DNA of 64,000 nucleotides, from contig NZ_JADBGF010000001.1 of the NCBI RefSeq assembly GCF_014873495.1, positions 3,782,001 through 3,846,000 of the forward strand. The letters are read 5' to 3'. Position 1 is the first letter of the stretch. Each line of letters opens with the position of its first letter. A model generated the notes under the pieces. It saw only the letters and a list, made by a program, of their open reading frames with translations. It made no database searches and was not told where the DNA came from. The DNA comes from Streptomyces stelliscabiei. GTDB lineage: Bacteria; Actinomycetota; Actinomycetes; Streptomycetales; Streptomycetaceae. This document shows, in pieces, positions 44,317 through 53,197 of this stretch. A program made the position numbers and the translations under genes.

Positions 44317-44430
44317 TCAGCGCGCGGACAGGTGGTGCGCGAACGGATGCAGCGCGAACGGATGCTGCTCGTACGAATGCTGCTTGTACGGATGCCGCCC
44401 GTACGGGTGGTGCGCGTGGTGCCGGTACAT
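44317..44430 (-). CDS. His-rich mini-ORF of five-residue repeats (37 codons)
   Basis: ATG 44430 opens a frame of 37 residues ending at TGA 44317, 17 bases before mrdA. The peptide (MYRHHAHHPYGRHPYKQHSY..., then EQHPFALHPFAHHLSAR) is built from five units of His-Pro-(Tyr/Phe)-x-x, encoded by degenerate 15-bp repeats. Eleven of 37 residues are His, which could bind metal. No strong ribosome site is seen, so translation is uncertain; it could be coupled to mreD, whose stop is 62 bases upstream. It may also be just a 15-bp repeat that happens to be open. Confidence 0.4.
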   Translation of the reverse strand: MYRHHAHHPYGRHPYKQHSYEQHPFALHPFAHHLSAR

Positions 44431-44492
44431 GGGGTACACCGCTCGGCGGTGATCGGTTCCCTCGTCCGTCCCGGGTGCCGGGTGCCCTGCCG

Positions 44493-45164
44493 TCACAGCC
44501 GCTTGACCCCCTTGATGCGCCCCGCCCTGGCCGCCCGTGAGCGCGCGGCCTTCATCCGCAGTCCTCCGCGCTGGCTGCCGATACGCAGTCCGGTGCCGGA
44601 GGAGAGCCAGCCGGAGGCGACGTCGGAGGTCTTGGCGGCGCCGCCCGTCTCGGCGAGCGGGTTGTTGTCGGCGCGGCGGGCGAGCGCCATGACGCCGGGC
44701 ACGACGAACGGTGCGAGCAGCAGGTCGTAGAGCGCGGCGGTGAACAGCAGGCTGGACAGCCCGACATGGCGGGCCGCGTCGTCGCCGACGAGGGCGCCGA
44801 CACCGGCGTACAGCAGGGTCGCGCCGAGGGCGGCCACGACGACCACGGCCATGGGGCCGGTCGCCGACTTCAGACGGCCCGTCTCGGGCTTCGCCAGGCC
44901 GGCGAGGTAGCCGATGACGCAGAGGACGAGGGCGTACCGCCCGGCCGCGTGGTCGGCGGGTGGCGCGAGGTCGGACAGCAGCCCGGCGCCGAAGCCGATG
45001 AGGGCGCCGCCGACATGGCCGTAGACCAGGGCGAGGCCGAGCACGGTGAGGAGCACCAGGTCCGGTACGGCGCCCGGGAGATGGAGTCTGGCGAGGACGC
45101 TCACCTGGATCACCAGGGCGACGATCACCAGGGTGGTGGAGAGCAGCATCCGGTTGAAGCGCAT
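44493..45164 (-). CDS. mreD: Rod shape-determining protein MreD
   Basis: MreD is an integral membrane member of the elongasome that links MreC to the wall synthases. The 223-residue protein has about five membrane helices in the first 170 residues (MLLSTTLVIVALVIQVSVLA at the start) and an actinobacterial basic C-terminal extension (SQRGGLRMKAARSRAARAG). It lies between mreC and mrdA on the same strand, 28 bases after mreC. Confidence 0.93.
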   Translation of the reverse strand: MRFNRMLLSTTLVIVALVIQVSVLARLHLPGAVPDLVLLTVLGLALVYGHVGGALIGFGAGLLSDLAPPADHAAGRYALVLCVIGYLAGLAKPETGRLKSATGPMAVVVVAALGATLLYAGVGALVGDDAARHVGLSSLLFTAALYDLLLAPFVVPGVMALARRADNNPLAETGGAAKTSDVASGWLSSGTGLRIGSQRGGLRMKAARSRAARAGRIKGVKRL

Positions 45165-45192
45165 CAGGGGGTCAGCTCCTACTGTCCTACGT

Positions 45193-46170
45193 CTACTGCT
45201 CTTGCGGCTGTCCGTCGGCGCCTTCGGCGAGGTCGTCCGCGCCCGGGGTGACCGTCACCGTCACGGTCGGGGTGGGCGTGGCCTTCGGCCTGTTCGGCAG
45301 GACGGTGTCGCGCGGGTCCTTGCGGGGCGGCTGGACGACGACGCCGACGATGTCGAGCCGGGTGAAGGAGACGAACGGCTTGACGTAGATCGTGCGGGTG
45401 AGGTCGCCGCCGGAGGGGTCGACGCGGGAGACGAGGCCGACCGGGACGCCCGGCACGAACGGCTTGTCGGCCTGGGAGCCGAAGGTGACGAGGCGGTCGC
45501 CCGCCTTCACCTTGGCCTTGCCGTTGAGGAGTTCGACGCGCAGCGGGCGGTCGCCCTGGCCGGAGGCGAAACCGAGTTCGTCGGTGGACTCCATACGGGT
45601 GCCGACGGTGAAGTCGGGGTCGTTGGCGAGGAGCACGGTGGCGGTGTTGGGTCCGACGGTGGTGACGCGGCCGACGAGCCCGTCGCCGTTGAGGACGGTC
45701 ATGTCGCGGGTGATGCCGTCGTCGCTGCCGATGTCGATGGTGACCGTCCAGGAGAAGCCCTGGGCCGCTCCTATGGCGATGACCTCGGCGCCCTTGATGC
45801 CGTACCGGCCGTTGGCCGCGGTCCTGAGGATCTTGTCGAGCTGCTTGCTCCGGCTGCGGTTGCGGTCGTCGCTGCCGAGGGACGCCTTCAGTTCGGCGTT
45901 CTCCTTCTCCAGCGCGGCGAGGCGGTCGTGGCGGGAGCCGGAGTCACGGACGGCGCTTATGGCGTTGCCGATGGGGTCGACGGCGGTCGACACGCCGTCC
46001 TCGATCGGGCCGAAGACGGTGGCGGCTCCACGTCGGGCACCGTCGACCGGTGAGTCCTCCCCGCCGCGGATGTCGACCGTGATCAGCGCGAACGCGACGG
46101 CGATCAGCAGCACCAGGAGCAGCCGGCTCTCTCGTGTGTCCCTCACGTGCGGCGGCCGTGCCTTCCTCAT
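45193..46170 (-). CDS. mreC: Cell shape-determining protein MreC
   Basis: The 325-residue bitopic protein has a short cytosolic start, a membrane helix (LLLVLLIAVAFALITVD), a coiled coil (RLAALEKENAELKASL) and the beta-rich MreC domain (VIAIGAAQGFSWTVTIDIGSDDGITRDM, LNGDGLVGRV). A Pro/Thr tail follows. ATG 46170 is used; GTG 46146 (MRDTRESR) is an alternative and neither has a clear ribosome site. MreC organises PBP2 and RodA outside the membrane; in Streptomyces it is needed for spore wall thickening. Confidence 0.95.
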   Translation of the reverse strand: MRKARPPHVRDTRESRLLLVLLIAVAFALITVDIRGGEDSPVDGARRGAATVFGPIEDGVSTAVDPIGNAISAVRDSGSRHDRLAALEKENAELKASLGSDDRNRSRSKQLDKILRTAANGRYGIKGAEVIAIGAAQGFSWTVTIDIGSDDGITRDMTVLNGDGLVGRVTTVGPNTATVLLANDPDFTVGTRMESTDELGFASGQGDRPLRVELLNGKAKVKAGDRLVTFGSQADKPFVPGVPVGLVSRVDPSGGDLTRTIYVKPFVSFTRLDIVGVVVQPPRKDPRDTVLPNRPKATPTPTVTVTVTPGADDLAEGADGQPQEQ

Positions 46171-46320
46171 AGGAATTCGACAGGAATGGGGGAATTCGGG
46201 TAGCCCCTGAGAATCCCGAGACGGGAACGACAGGGGCGCTTTGTCGGAGCTTATGCCTCGATATCAACGATCCGCCGCACGAGAAGAGAACGTCCCGTAC
46301 GGCGGAATCGAAGTGTTACT

Positions 46321-47340
46321 TCATCTGCGGGGCTGGGCGTCGAGCACCTGCTGCAACGCCTCGAACTCCTCGACGCACTTGCCGGAGCCGAGCGCCACGC
46401 TGTCCAGCGGGTCCTCGGCGATGTGGATCGGCATTCCGGTCTCCCGGCGCAGCCGCTCGTCGAGACCGCGGAGCAGGGCGCCACCACCGGTCAGGACGAT
46501 GCCGCGGTCCATGATGTCGCCGGAGAGTTCCGGCGGGCACTTGTCGAGGGTCGTCTTGACGGCATCGACGATGGCGTTGACGGGTTCCTCGATCGCCTTC
46601 CGCACTTCCCCCGCGGAGATGACGACGGTCTTGGGCAGCCCGGACACCAGGTCCCGGCCGCGGATCTCGGTGTGCTCGTCAGCGTCGAGGTCGTACGCCG
46701 AACCGATCGTGATCTTGATCTGTTCGGCCGTCCGCTCACCCAGAAGGAGTGAGTACTCCTTCTTGATGTGCTGGATGATCGCGTTGTCCAACTCGTCGCC
46801 CGCGACGCGGATGGACTGGGCGGTGACGATGCCGCCGAGGGAGATGACCGCGACCTCCGTGGTGCCGCCGCCGATGTCCACCACCATGTTGCCCGTGGCC
46901 TCGTGGACCGGCAGGCCGGAGCCGATGGCCGCGGCCATGGGCTCCTCGATGATGTGCACCTGACGGGCGCCCGCCTGGGAGGACGCCTCGATGACGGCGC
47001 GGCGCTCGACACCGGTGATGCCGGACGGCACGCAGACGACGACCCGGGGACGGGCGAGATACCGCCGCTTGTGGATCTTCAGGATGAAGTAGCGGAGCAT
47101 CCGCTCGGTGATCTCGAAGTCGGCGATGACACCGTCCTTCAGCGGACGTACGGCAACGATGTTGCCGGGCGTCCGCCCGATCATCTTCTTGGCCTCCGCG
47201 CCGACCGCGAGAATTCCACCGGTGTTGGTGTTGATCGCGACGACGGACGGCTCGTTCAGTACGATCCCGCGACCCCTGACGTACACCAGCGTGTTGGCGG
47301 TCCCGAGGTCGACAGCCATGTCACGGCCGATGAACGACAT
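46321..47340 (-). CDS. mreB: Actin-like protein MreB
   Basis: ATG 47340 is chosen, with GGGGA just upstream; an in-frame ATG lies 12 bases earlier. The 339-residue actin homologue has the phosphate 1 motif DLGTANTLVYV, NEPSVVAI, connect and phosphate 2 motifs (VVDIGGGTTEVAVIS) and the adenosine motif (GIVLTGGGALLRGL). It forms membrane-bound ATP-dependent filaments that guide wall synthesis; in Streptomyces it acts mainly at sporulation septa and spore walls rather than at hyphal tips. It heads the mreBCD-mrdA-rodA cluster. Confidence 0.98.
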   Translation of the reverse strand: MSFIGRDMAVDLGTANTLVYVRGRGIVLNEPSVVAINTNTGGILAVGAEAKKMIGRTPGNIVAVRPLKDGVIADFEITERMLRYFILKIHKRRYLARPRVVVCVPSGITGVERRAVIEASSQAGARQVHIIEEPMAAAIGSGLPVHEATGNMVVDIGGGTTEVAVISLGGIVTAQSIRVAGDELDNAIIQHIKKEYSLLLGERTAEQIKITIGSAYDLDADEHTEIRGRDLVSGLPKTVVISAGEVRKAIEEPVNAIVDAVKTTLDKCPPELSGDIMDRGIVLTGGGALLRGLDERLRRETGMPIHIAEDPLDSVALGSGKCVEEFEALQQVLDAQPRR

Positions 47341-47710
47341 TGAGTTCCCCATCAGGATTCGTGTGGCCTTCCCACGTGGAGCGCTGACGGCTTTTGAGAG
47401 CTTTTCAGGCTTTTCGGGTCGGCGAAGTGGGTGCTGTGACGTGAAGGCTTACATCGTAGTCTCGCCCGCACGAACACTGCGCGAGGGTCTTCGCCATTGT
47501 GGGCATGCGATGCGTCGCCTCGCCTCTGGAGACGATCCATCGGGGGTGCGCGTTCCCCCGATCGCCGCGCATATGCCGTTGTACGGCCGGATTTCGCGCG
47601 GGACGGCTGGTCAGCCGGTGTAGGCCGGGTGGGTGGTGGCCGAGTGTCGCGAGAAGAGTAAGGGCGGCGGGGACGGGACGGATCACCGGCCCCCGCCGTC
47701 GCGCGGGTCG
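47341..47710. other. Intergenic region upstream of mreB
   Basis: No credible gene is seen in these 370 bases. They should contain the mreB promoter(s) and the ndk 3' side. A minus-strand TACGAT near 47455 could be a -10 element but lacks a convincing -35. Confidence 0.5.
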
Positions 47711-48124
47711 CTACGCGCGCCCGGGGAAGAAGATCTTCACCTCGCGCTCGGCGGACTCCTCCGAGTCCGACGCGTGGATCAGGTTCTCCCGCACGATCAC
47801 GCCGTAGTCGCCCCGGATGGAACCGGGCTGCGCGGCGATCGGGTCGGTCGGGCCGGCCAGCGCCCGCACCCCTTCGATGACGCGCTCGCCCTCGACGATC
47901 AGCGCGACGACCGGTCCGGAGGCCATGAACGCGACGAGCGGCTCGTAGAACGGCTTGCCCTTGTGCTCGCCGTAGTGCTGCTCCAGCGTGTCCTGGTCCA
48001 GGGTCCGCTGCTCCAGCGCGGTGATCTGCCAGCCGGCCTTCCGCTCGATACGGCTGATGATCTCGCCGGTCAGGCCACGCCGGACGGCGTCGGGCTTGAG
48101 CAGGACGAGGGTGCGCTGGCTCAC
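47711..48124 (-). CDS. ndk: Nucleoside-diphosphate kinase
   Basis: Ndk moves the gamma-phosphate between nucleoside triphosphates and diphosphates. The 137-residue protein begins SQRTLVLLKPDAVRRGL, and the phospho-acceptor His117 lies in ENLIHASDS. The family length and motifs are intact. It precedes mreB in orientation and follows DUF4233-folC-valS, probably with its own promoter. Confidence 0.99.
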   Translation of the reverse strand: MSQRTLVLLKPDAVRRGLTGEIISRIERKAGWQITALEQRTLDQDTLEQHYGEHKGKPFYEPLVAFMASGPVVALIVEGERVIEGVRALAGPTDPIAAQPGSIRGDYGVIVRENLIHASDSEESAEREVKIFFPGRA

Positions 48125-48246
48125 GGTGGTGACTCCTTCAATTCACACGGGTGCGGAGCTCAGAGGCTACAGGGCGCCTCCGCCCCGGTGTTACGCAGCG
48201 TCAGGAGGACCGGGCTGCCCCGGGCCTCTGCCCGGCTCGACCCGGC

Positions 48247-48606
48247 TCAGGAGGCTCCGGCGCCGGCCTCGGTGGCCGCCTGGGCCGCGAACCGGGCCTT
48301 CGCCTCGTCGACCTTCCGCCCGTAGTGGACCGACGCCCACCACAGGGCGGCGAAGACCGCGCCCATGAAGAACATGGTCGGGACGAAGAAACCGGAGAGG
48401 ATCAGCGCGATCTGCAGGGCCCAGCCGAGCTGGACGCCGCCGGGCCGGGTGACGAGGCCGCACAGCAGGACGCACAGGAACATGGCGACGCCGCTGACCG
48501 TCCAGACCGTCGACACGGCCAGCTCGGGATCCTTCATGGCGACCAGACCCGCGAAGCCGATCACGAAGAACTCGCCGATCAGGGTCGAAGCACAGAGGGT
48601 ACGCAT
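48247..48606 (-). CDS. DUF4233 membrane protein
   Basis: The 119-residue protein has four hydrophobic helices (FFVIGFAGLVAM, VSGVAMFLCVLLCGLV, ALQIALILSGFFVPTMFF, AVFAALWWASVHYG) and a short charged tail. It lies eight bases after folC, as DUF4233 genes typically do in actinobacteria, so it is co-transcribed with folC. No function is known. Confidence 0.9.
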   Translation of the reverse strand: MRTLCASTLIGEFFVIGFAGLVAMKDPELAVSTVWTVSGVAMFLCVLLCGLVTRPGGVQLGWALQIALILSGFFVPTMFFMGAVFAALWWASVHYGRKVDEAKARFAAQAATEAGAGAS

Positions 48607-48614
48607 CGTGGAAC

Positions 48615-50123
48615 TCAGCCCTTCCCCAGCAGCAGCCGGGCCTCGCCGACGGTGATGACGGAACCGGTGACGAGGACGCCACCGCCCGCGAACTCGCCCT
48701 CCTCCTCGGCGAGCGTGATCGCCGCCTCCAGGGCGTCGGGCAGCCTCGGCTCGACCTGCACCCGCTCCTCCCCGAACACCTCGACCGCGATCCCGGCCAG
48801 TTCGTCGGCGTCCATCGCCCGGTGGCTGGTGTTCTGCGTGATCACGACCTCGGCGAAGATCGGCTCGAAGGCCTCCAGGAGACCCCGTACGTCCTTTTCG
48901 CCGCTGGCACCGACCACACCGATGAGCCGGCTGAAGTCGAACGCCTCGCCGACCGCCTCGGCCGTGGCCCGCGCGCCCGCCGGGTTGTGGGCGGCGTCGA
49001 GCACGACGGTCGGGGACCGGCGCACGACTTCGAGGCGTCCCGGTGAGGAGACCGACGCGAACGCCTTGCGGACCGTGTCCAGGTCGAGGGGTTCCGGGCG
49101 CTGCGAGCCGACACCGAAGAACGCCTCGACCGCGGCGAGGGCCACGGCCGCGTTGTGCGCCTGGTACGGGCCGTGCAGCGGGAGATAGACCTCGGGGTAC
49201 TCGCCACCGAGGCCGCGCAGGGTCAGCATCTGCCCGCCGACCGCCACCTGCCGCCCGACGACACCGAACTCCAGGCCCTCGCGGGCCACCGTCGCGTCGA
49301 CCTCCACGGCCTTCTTCAGCATCACCTGCGCCGCGTCCACCGACTGCTGCGCCAGGATCACGGTCGCGTCCTGCTTGACGATCCCGGCCTTCTCCAGGGC
49401 GATCTCGGCGGGGGTCGTCCCGAGCCGGTCGGTGTGGTCGAGGTCGATGGGGGTGACGACGGCCACGTCCCCGTCGATGACGTTGGTGGCGTCCCAGGTG
49501 CCGCCCATCCCGACCTCGACGACGGCCACGTCCACGGGCGCGTCCGCGAAGGCGGCGTACGCCATGCCGGTCAGCACCTCGAAGAAGGACAGCCGGTACT
49601 CCTGCTGGGAGTCGACCATCTCGATGTACGGCTTGACGTCCTCGTACGTCTCGATGAACCGCTCGGCGGAGATCGGGGCGCCGTCGAGGCTGATGCGCTC
49701 GGTGATCGACTGCACGTGCGGGGAGGTGTACCGGCCGGTGCGCAGCTCGAAGGCGCCGAGGAGGGCCTCGATCATACGGGCGGTGGAGGTCTTGCCGTTG
49801 GTGCCGGTGATGTGGATGGAGGGGTACGACCGCTGCGGCTCGCCCAGGACGTCCATCAGCGCGGCGATCCGGGTGACCGAGGGCTCCAGCTTGGTCTCGC
49901 CCCAGCGGGTCGCGAGGTCGGTCTCGACCGCGCGCAGTGCCTTGTCGACGGCCGGGTCGGTGGGGCGGGACGGGACGTCGTCCTGCGACGCGCCGCCCCG
50001 GGTGCGCAGGGTGCGGCTGCCGGCCTCGATCACCGCGAGGTCGGGATCCCTGTCGGTCTCCGCGGCGATGATCTCCTCGAACGGGTCGATCGGGTCGGGC
50101 TGCGTGTCACTGCGTTCGCTCAC
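48615..50123 (-). CDS. folC: Folylpolyglutamate synthase / dihydrofolate synthase
   Basis: FolC adds glutamate to dihydropteroate and to folates. The 502-residue Mur-ligase-like protein has the P-loop HITGTNGKTSTARM, VEVGMGGTWDATN, the DLDHTD loop, and LDAAHNPAGARATAEA in the C-terminal domain. About 60 extra disordered residues precede the fold. It is upstream of the DUF4233 gene and downstream of valS. Confidence 0.96.
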   Translation of the reverse strand: MSERSDTQPDPIDPFEEIIAAETDRDPDLAVIEAGSRTLRTRGGASQDDVPSRPTDPAVDKALRAVETDLATRWGETKLEPSVTRIAALMDVLGEPQRSYPSIHITGTNGKTSTARMIEALLGAFELRTGRYTSPHVQSITERISLDGAPISAERFIETYEDVKPYIEMVDSQQEYRLSFFEVLTGMAYAAFADAPVDVAVVEVGMGGTWDATNVIDGDVAVVTPIDLDHTDRLGTTPAEIALEKAGIVKQDATVILAQQSVDAAQVMLKKAVEVDATVAREGLEFGVVGRQVAVGGQMLTLRGLGGEYPEVYLPLHGPYQAHNAAVALAAVEAFFGVGSQRPEPLDLDTVRKAFASVSSPGRLEVVRRSPTVVLDAAHNPAGARATAEAVGEAFDFSRLIGVVGASGEKDVRGLLEAFEPIFAEVVITQNTSHRAMDADELAGIAVEVFGEERVQVEPRLPDALEAAITLAEEEGEFAGGGVLVTGSVITVGEARLLLGKG

Positions 50124-50210
50124 GGGGTCAGTCTACGAGTCGGGCTCCGCCGCGCTGGGGGAGCCTCACAGCTCGGGGGTACGCGTTGTGGGGGCGGCCG
50201 CGGGTGGATG

Positions 50211-50259
50211 GTGGCTGATCGCGCAGTTCCCCGCGCCCCTGGAAGGGCTGCGCCCTTTC
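50211..50259. repeat. Dispersed GC-rich element, copy in the valS-folC gap
   Basis: GTGGCTGATCGCGCAGTTCC and the following CCGCGCCCCTGGAAGGG match the element in mrdA. A valS terminator lies downstream of it in the same 279-base gap. Confidence 0.85.
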
Positions 50260-50354
50260 CCCGCCCTCCACGACCGCGGGCAGGCGTGCCGCTGGGCGGC
50301 ACGGGCAGGCGCAGGCGGCGCCCGGCAAGCGCCCCCTGCCCCCGGCAGGCGGAA

Positions 50355-50383
50355 ACCCCCGGTGCCCCAAGAGCACCGGGGGT
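50355..50383 (-). terminator. valS terminator
   Basis: ACCCCCGGTGC / GCACCGGGGGT, an 11-bp perfect stem with a seven-base loop, 20 bases past the valS stop; TTTCC follows on that strand. Confidence 0.85.
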
Positions 50384-50402
50384 CTCCCACACCTGCGAAC
50401 GG

Positions 50403-53060
50403 CTACGCCTGCGGCAGCCGGTCCAGCTGCGCGGCGATGCGGGCGATGTCCTCGTCCGCCTTCGCCAGGCGCCCGCGGATCTTGTCCACCACGTTGTCCG
50501 GGGCCTTGGCGAGGAACGCCTCGTTGCCGAGCTTGGCGGTGGCCTGGGCCTTCTCCTTCTCGGCCGCCGCGAGGTCCTTCGCGAGGCGCTTGCGCTCGGC
50601 GGCGACGTCGATGACGCCGGAGAGGTCGAGCGCGACCTCGGCGCCCGCCACCGGCAGGGTCGCGGTCGCCGAGAAGCCCTCGCCCTCGGGCTGGAGGCGC
50701 AGGAGCTGACGGATCGCGGCCTCGTGAGGTGCCAGGGCCGTACCGTCGAGCGTGAGGCGGGCCGGGACGCGCTGGCCGGGCTGGAGGCCCTGGTCGGCAC
50801 GGAAGCGGCGGACCTCGGTGACGACCTGCTGGACCAGCTCGATCTCGCGCTCGGCGGCGTCGTCGCGGAAGCCGCCCGGTGCGTCAGCGCCAGGAACGGA
50901 CACGGCCTTGGGCCACTCGGCGATGACGAGGGACTCGCCGCCGGTCAGCGTCGTCCACAGGGTGTCCGTGACGAACGGGACGACCGGGTGCAGGAGACGC
51001 AGCGTGACGTCCAGGACCTCGCCCAGGACGCGCTGGCTGACCTCGGCCGCCTCGCCGCCCGCCTGGAACGTCGTCTTGGACAGCTCGACGTACCAGTCGA
51101 AGACCTCGTCCCACGCGAAGTGGAACAGGGCGTCGCTGAGCTTGGCGAACTGGAAGTCCTCGTAGTACGCGTCGACCTGCGCGACCGTCTCGTTGAGGCG
51201 GGCGAGGATCCAGCGGTCGGTCGCCGAGAGCTTCGACGCCTCCGGGAGCGGGCCCTGGACCGTCGCGCCGTTCATCAGCGCGAAGCGGGTGGCGTTCCAG
51301 ATCTTGTTGGCGAAGTTGCGGGAGGCCTGGACCCAGTCCTCGCCGATCGGGACGTCGGTGCCCGGGTTGGCGCCGCGCGCGAGGGTGAAGCGGAGCGCGT
51401 CGGAGCCGTACTTGTCCATCCAGTCGAGCGGGTCGACGACGTTGCCGAAGGACTTCGACATCTTCTTGCCACGCTCGTCGCGGACCAGGCCGGTCAGGGC
51501 GATGGTCTTGAAGGGGACCTCGCCGTCCATGGCGTAGAGGCCGAACATCATCATCCGGGCGACCCAGAAGAAGATGATGTCGTGGCCGGTGAGGAGGACG
51601 TCGGTGGAGTAGAACTTCCGCAGGTCCTCGGTCTGTTCGGGCCAGCCGAGCGTGGAGAACGGCCACAGGCCGGAGGAGAACCAGGTGTCCAGGACGTCGG
51701 TGTCCTGGGTCCAGCCCTCGGCCTCCGTGCCGGGCGGCTGCTCGTCGGGACCGACGCAGACCGTCTCGCCGTCGGGGCCGTACCAGACCGGGATGCGGTG
51801 GCCCCACCACAGCTGGCGCGAGATGCACCAGTCGTACATGTTGTCGACCCAGTCGAAGTAGCGCTTCGACATGTCCTCGGGGTGGATCTTGACCCGGCCG
51901 TCGCGGACGGCGTCACCTGCCGCCTTGGCCAGGGGCGCGACCTTGACCCACCACTGCATGGACAGCCGCGGCTCGACCGTGGTCTTGCAGCGCGAGCAGT
52001 GGCCGACGGAGTGGGTGTACGGGCGCTTCTCGGCGACGATGCGGCCCTGTGAGCGCAGCGCGCCGACGACGGCCGAGCGGGCCTCGAAGCGGTCCTGACC
52101 GAGGAAGGGGCCGTGGACGGTGATGACACCGTGCTCGTCCATGATCGTCATGGACGGCAGGTCGTGGCGCTGGCCGATCGCGAAGTCGTTCGGGTCGTGG
52201 GCGGGGGTCACCTTGACCGCGCCCGTGCCGAACTCGGGGTCGACGTGGGTGTCCGCGACGACCGGGATGCTGCGATCGGTCAGCGGCAGCTTGATCAGCT
52301 TGCCGATGAGGTGCCGGTACCGCTCGTCGTCCGGGTGGACGGCGACGGCGGTGTCGCCGAGCATCGTCTCGGCGCGGGTGGTGGCGACGACGAGGGAGTC
52401 CTCGCCCTCGCCGTACCGGATGGAGACCAGCTCGCCGGCGTCCTCCTGGTGCTCGACCTCGATGTCGGAGATCGCGGTGAGACAGCGGGGACACCAGTTG
52501 ATGATGCGCTCGGCGCGGTAGATCAACTCGTCGTCGTAGAGCCGCTTGAAGATGGTCTGGACGGCCTTGGACAGTCCTTCGTCCATGGTGAACCGCTCAC
52601 GGTCCCAGTCGACGCCGTCGCCCAGCCGTCGCATCTGGCCGAGGATCTTGCCGCCGTACTCCTCCTTCCACTGCCAGACGCGCTCGACGAACTCCTCGCG
52701 TCCCAAGTCGTGGCGGGACTTGCCCTCCTCGGCGAGCTGCTGCTCGACCTTGTTCTGCGTGGCGATGCCGGCGTGGTCCATGCCGGGGAGCCACAGCGAC
52801 TCGTACCCCTGCATGCGCCTACGCCGGGTCAGGGCGTCCATGAGGGTGTGCTGGAAGGCGTGCCCGAGGTGCAGGCTGCCGGTGACGTTCGGCGGCGGGA
52901 TGACGATGGTGTACGCGGGCTTGTCGCTCTTGGCGTCGGCCGCGAAGTAACCACGCTCTACCCAGCGCTCGTACAGCGCCCCCTCTACATCGGCCGGCGC
53001 GTACTGGGTCGGCAGATCGGTGGCGGGCGCTGGAGGCTGCTGCTGAGCGTTCTCGGTCAC
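50403..53060 (-). CDS. valS: Valyl-tRNA synthetase
   Basis: ValS charges tRNA-Val. The 885-residue class I enzyme has PPPNVTGSLHLGHAF (HIGH motif), the editing domain, KKMSKSFGNVVDP (KMSKS motif), an anticodon domain, and a C-terminal coiled-coil arm (DVAAERKRLAKDLAAAEKEK). GTG 53060 is preceded by no strong ribosome site. Unlike leuS, no leader peptide or T-box is recognised upstream, where only 137 bases separate it from a divergent gene. Confidence 0.98.
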   Translation of the reverse strand: MTENAQQQPPAPATDLPTQYAPADVEGALYERWVERGYFAADAKSDKPAYTIVIPPPNVTGSLHLGHAFQHTLMDALTRRRRMQGYESLWLPGMDHAGIATQNKVEQQLAEEGKSRHDLGREEFVERVWQWKEEYGGKILGQMRRLGDGVDWDRERFTMDEGLSKAVQTIFKRLYDDELIYRAERIINWCPRCLTAISDIEVEHQEDAGELVSIRYGEGEDSLVVATTRAETMLGDTAVAVHPDDERYRHLIGKLIKLPLTDRSIPVVADTHVDPEFGTGAVKVTPAHDPNDFAIGQRHDLPSMTIMDEHGVITVHGPFLGQDRFEARSAVVGALRSQGRIVAEKRPYTHSVGHCSRCKTTVEPRLSMQWWVKVAPLAKAAGDAVRDGRVKIHPEDMSKRYFDWVDNMYDWCISRQLWWGHRIPVWYGPDGETVCVGPDEQPPGTEAEGWTQDTDVLDTWFSSGLWPFSTLGWPEQTEDLRKFYSTDVLLTGHDIIFFWVARMMMFGLYAMDGEVPFKTIALTGLVRDERGKKMSKSFGNVVDPLDWMDKYGSDALRFTLARGANPGTDVPIGEDWVQASRNFANKIWNATRFALMNGATVQGPLPEASKLSATDRWILARLNETVAQVDAYYEDFQFAKLSDALFHFAWDEVFDWYVELSKTTFQAGGEAAEVSQRVLGEVLDVTLRLLHPVVPFVTDTLWTTLTGGESLVIAEWPKAVSVPGADAPGGFRDDAAEREIELVQQVVTEVRRFRADQGLQPGQRVPARLTLDGTALAPHEAAIRQLLRLQPEGEGFSATATLPVAGAEVALDLSGVIDVAAERKRLAKDLAAAEKEKAQATAKLGNEAFLAKAPDNVVDKIRGRLAKADEDIARIAAQLDRLPQA

Positions 53061-53197
53061 CCGCTCAGTTTAGGGGTGTCACGGGGTGGTCCCGAAACCC
53101 GATTCTTCCGTAACGGTGTGCCCCCCGGTGCGTGGGACCCATCGAGATTGCGCCAGGATGTCAGGAACACATAAGCATCTGGAGGGGAACCCAGAAC

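Noticed and set aside
47405..47686. 93-codon minus-strand frame upstream of mreB
   Set aside because: No ribosome site and no domain; it overlaps the expected mreB promoter region.
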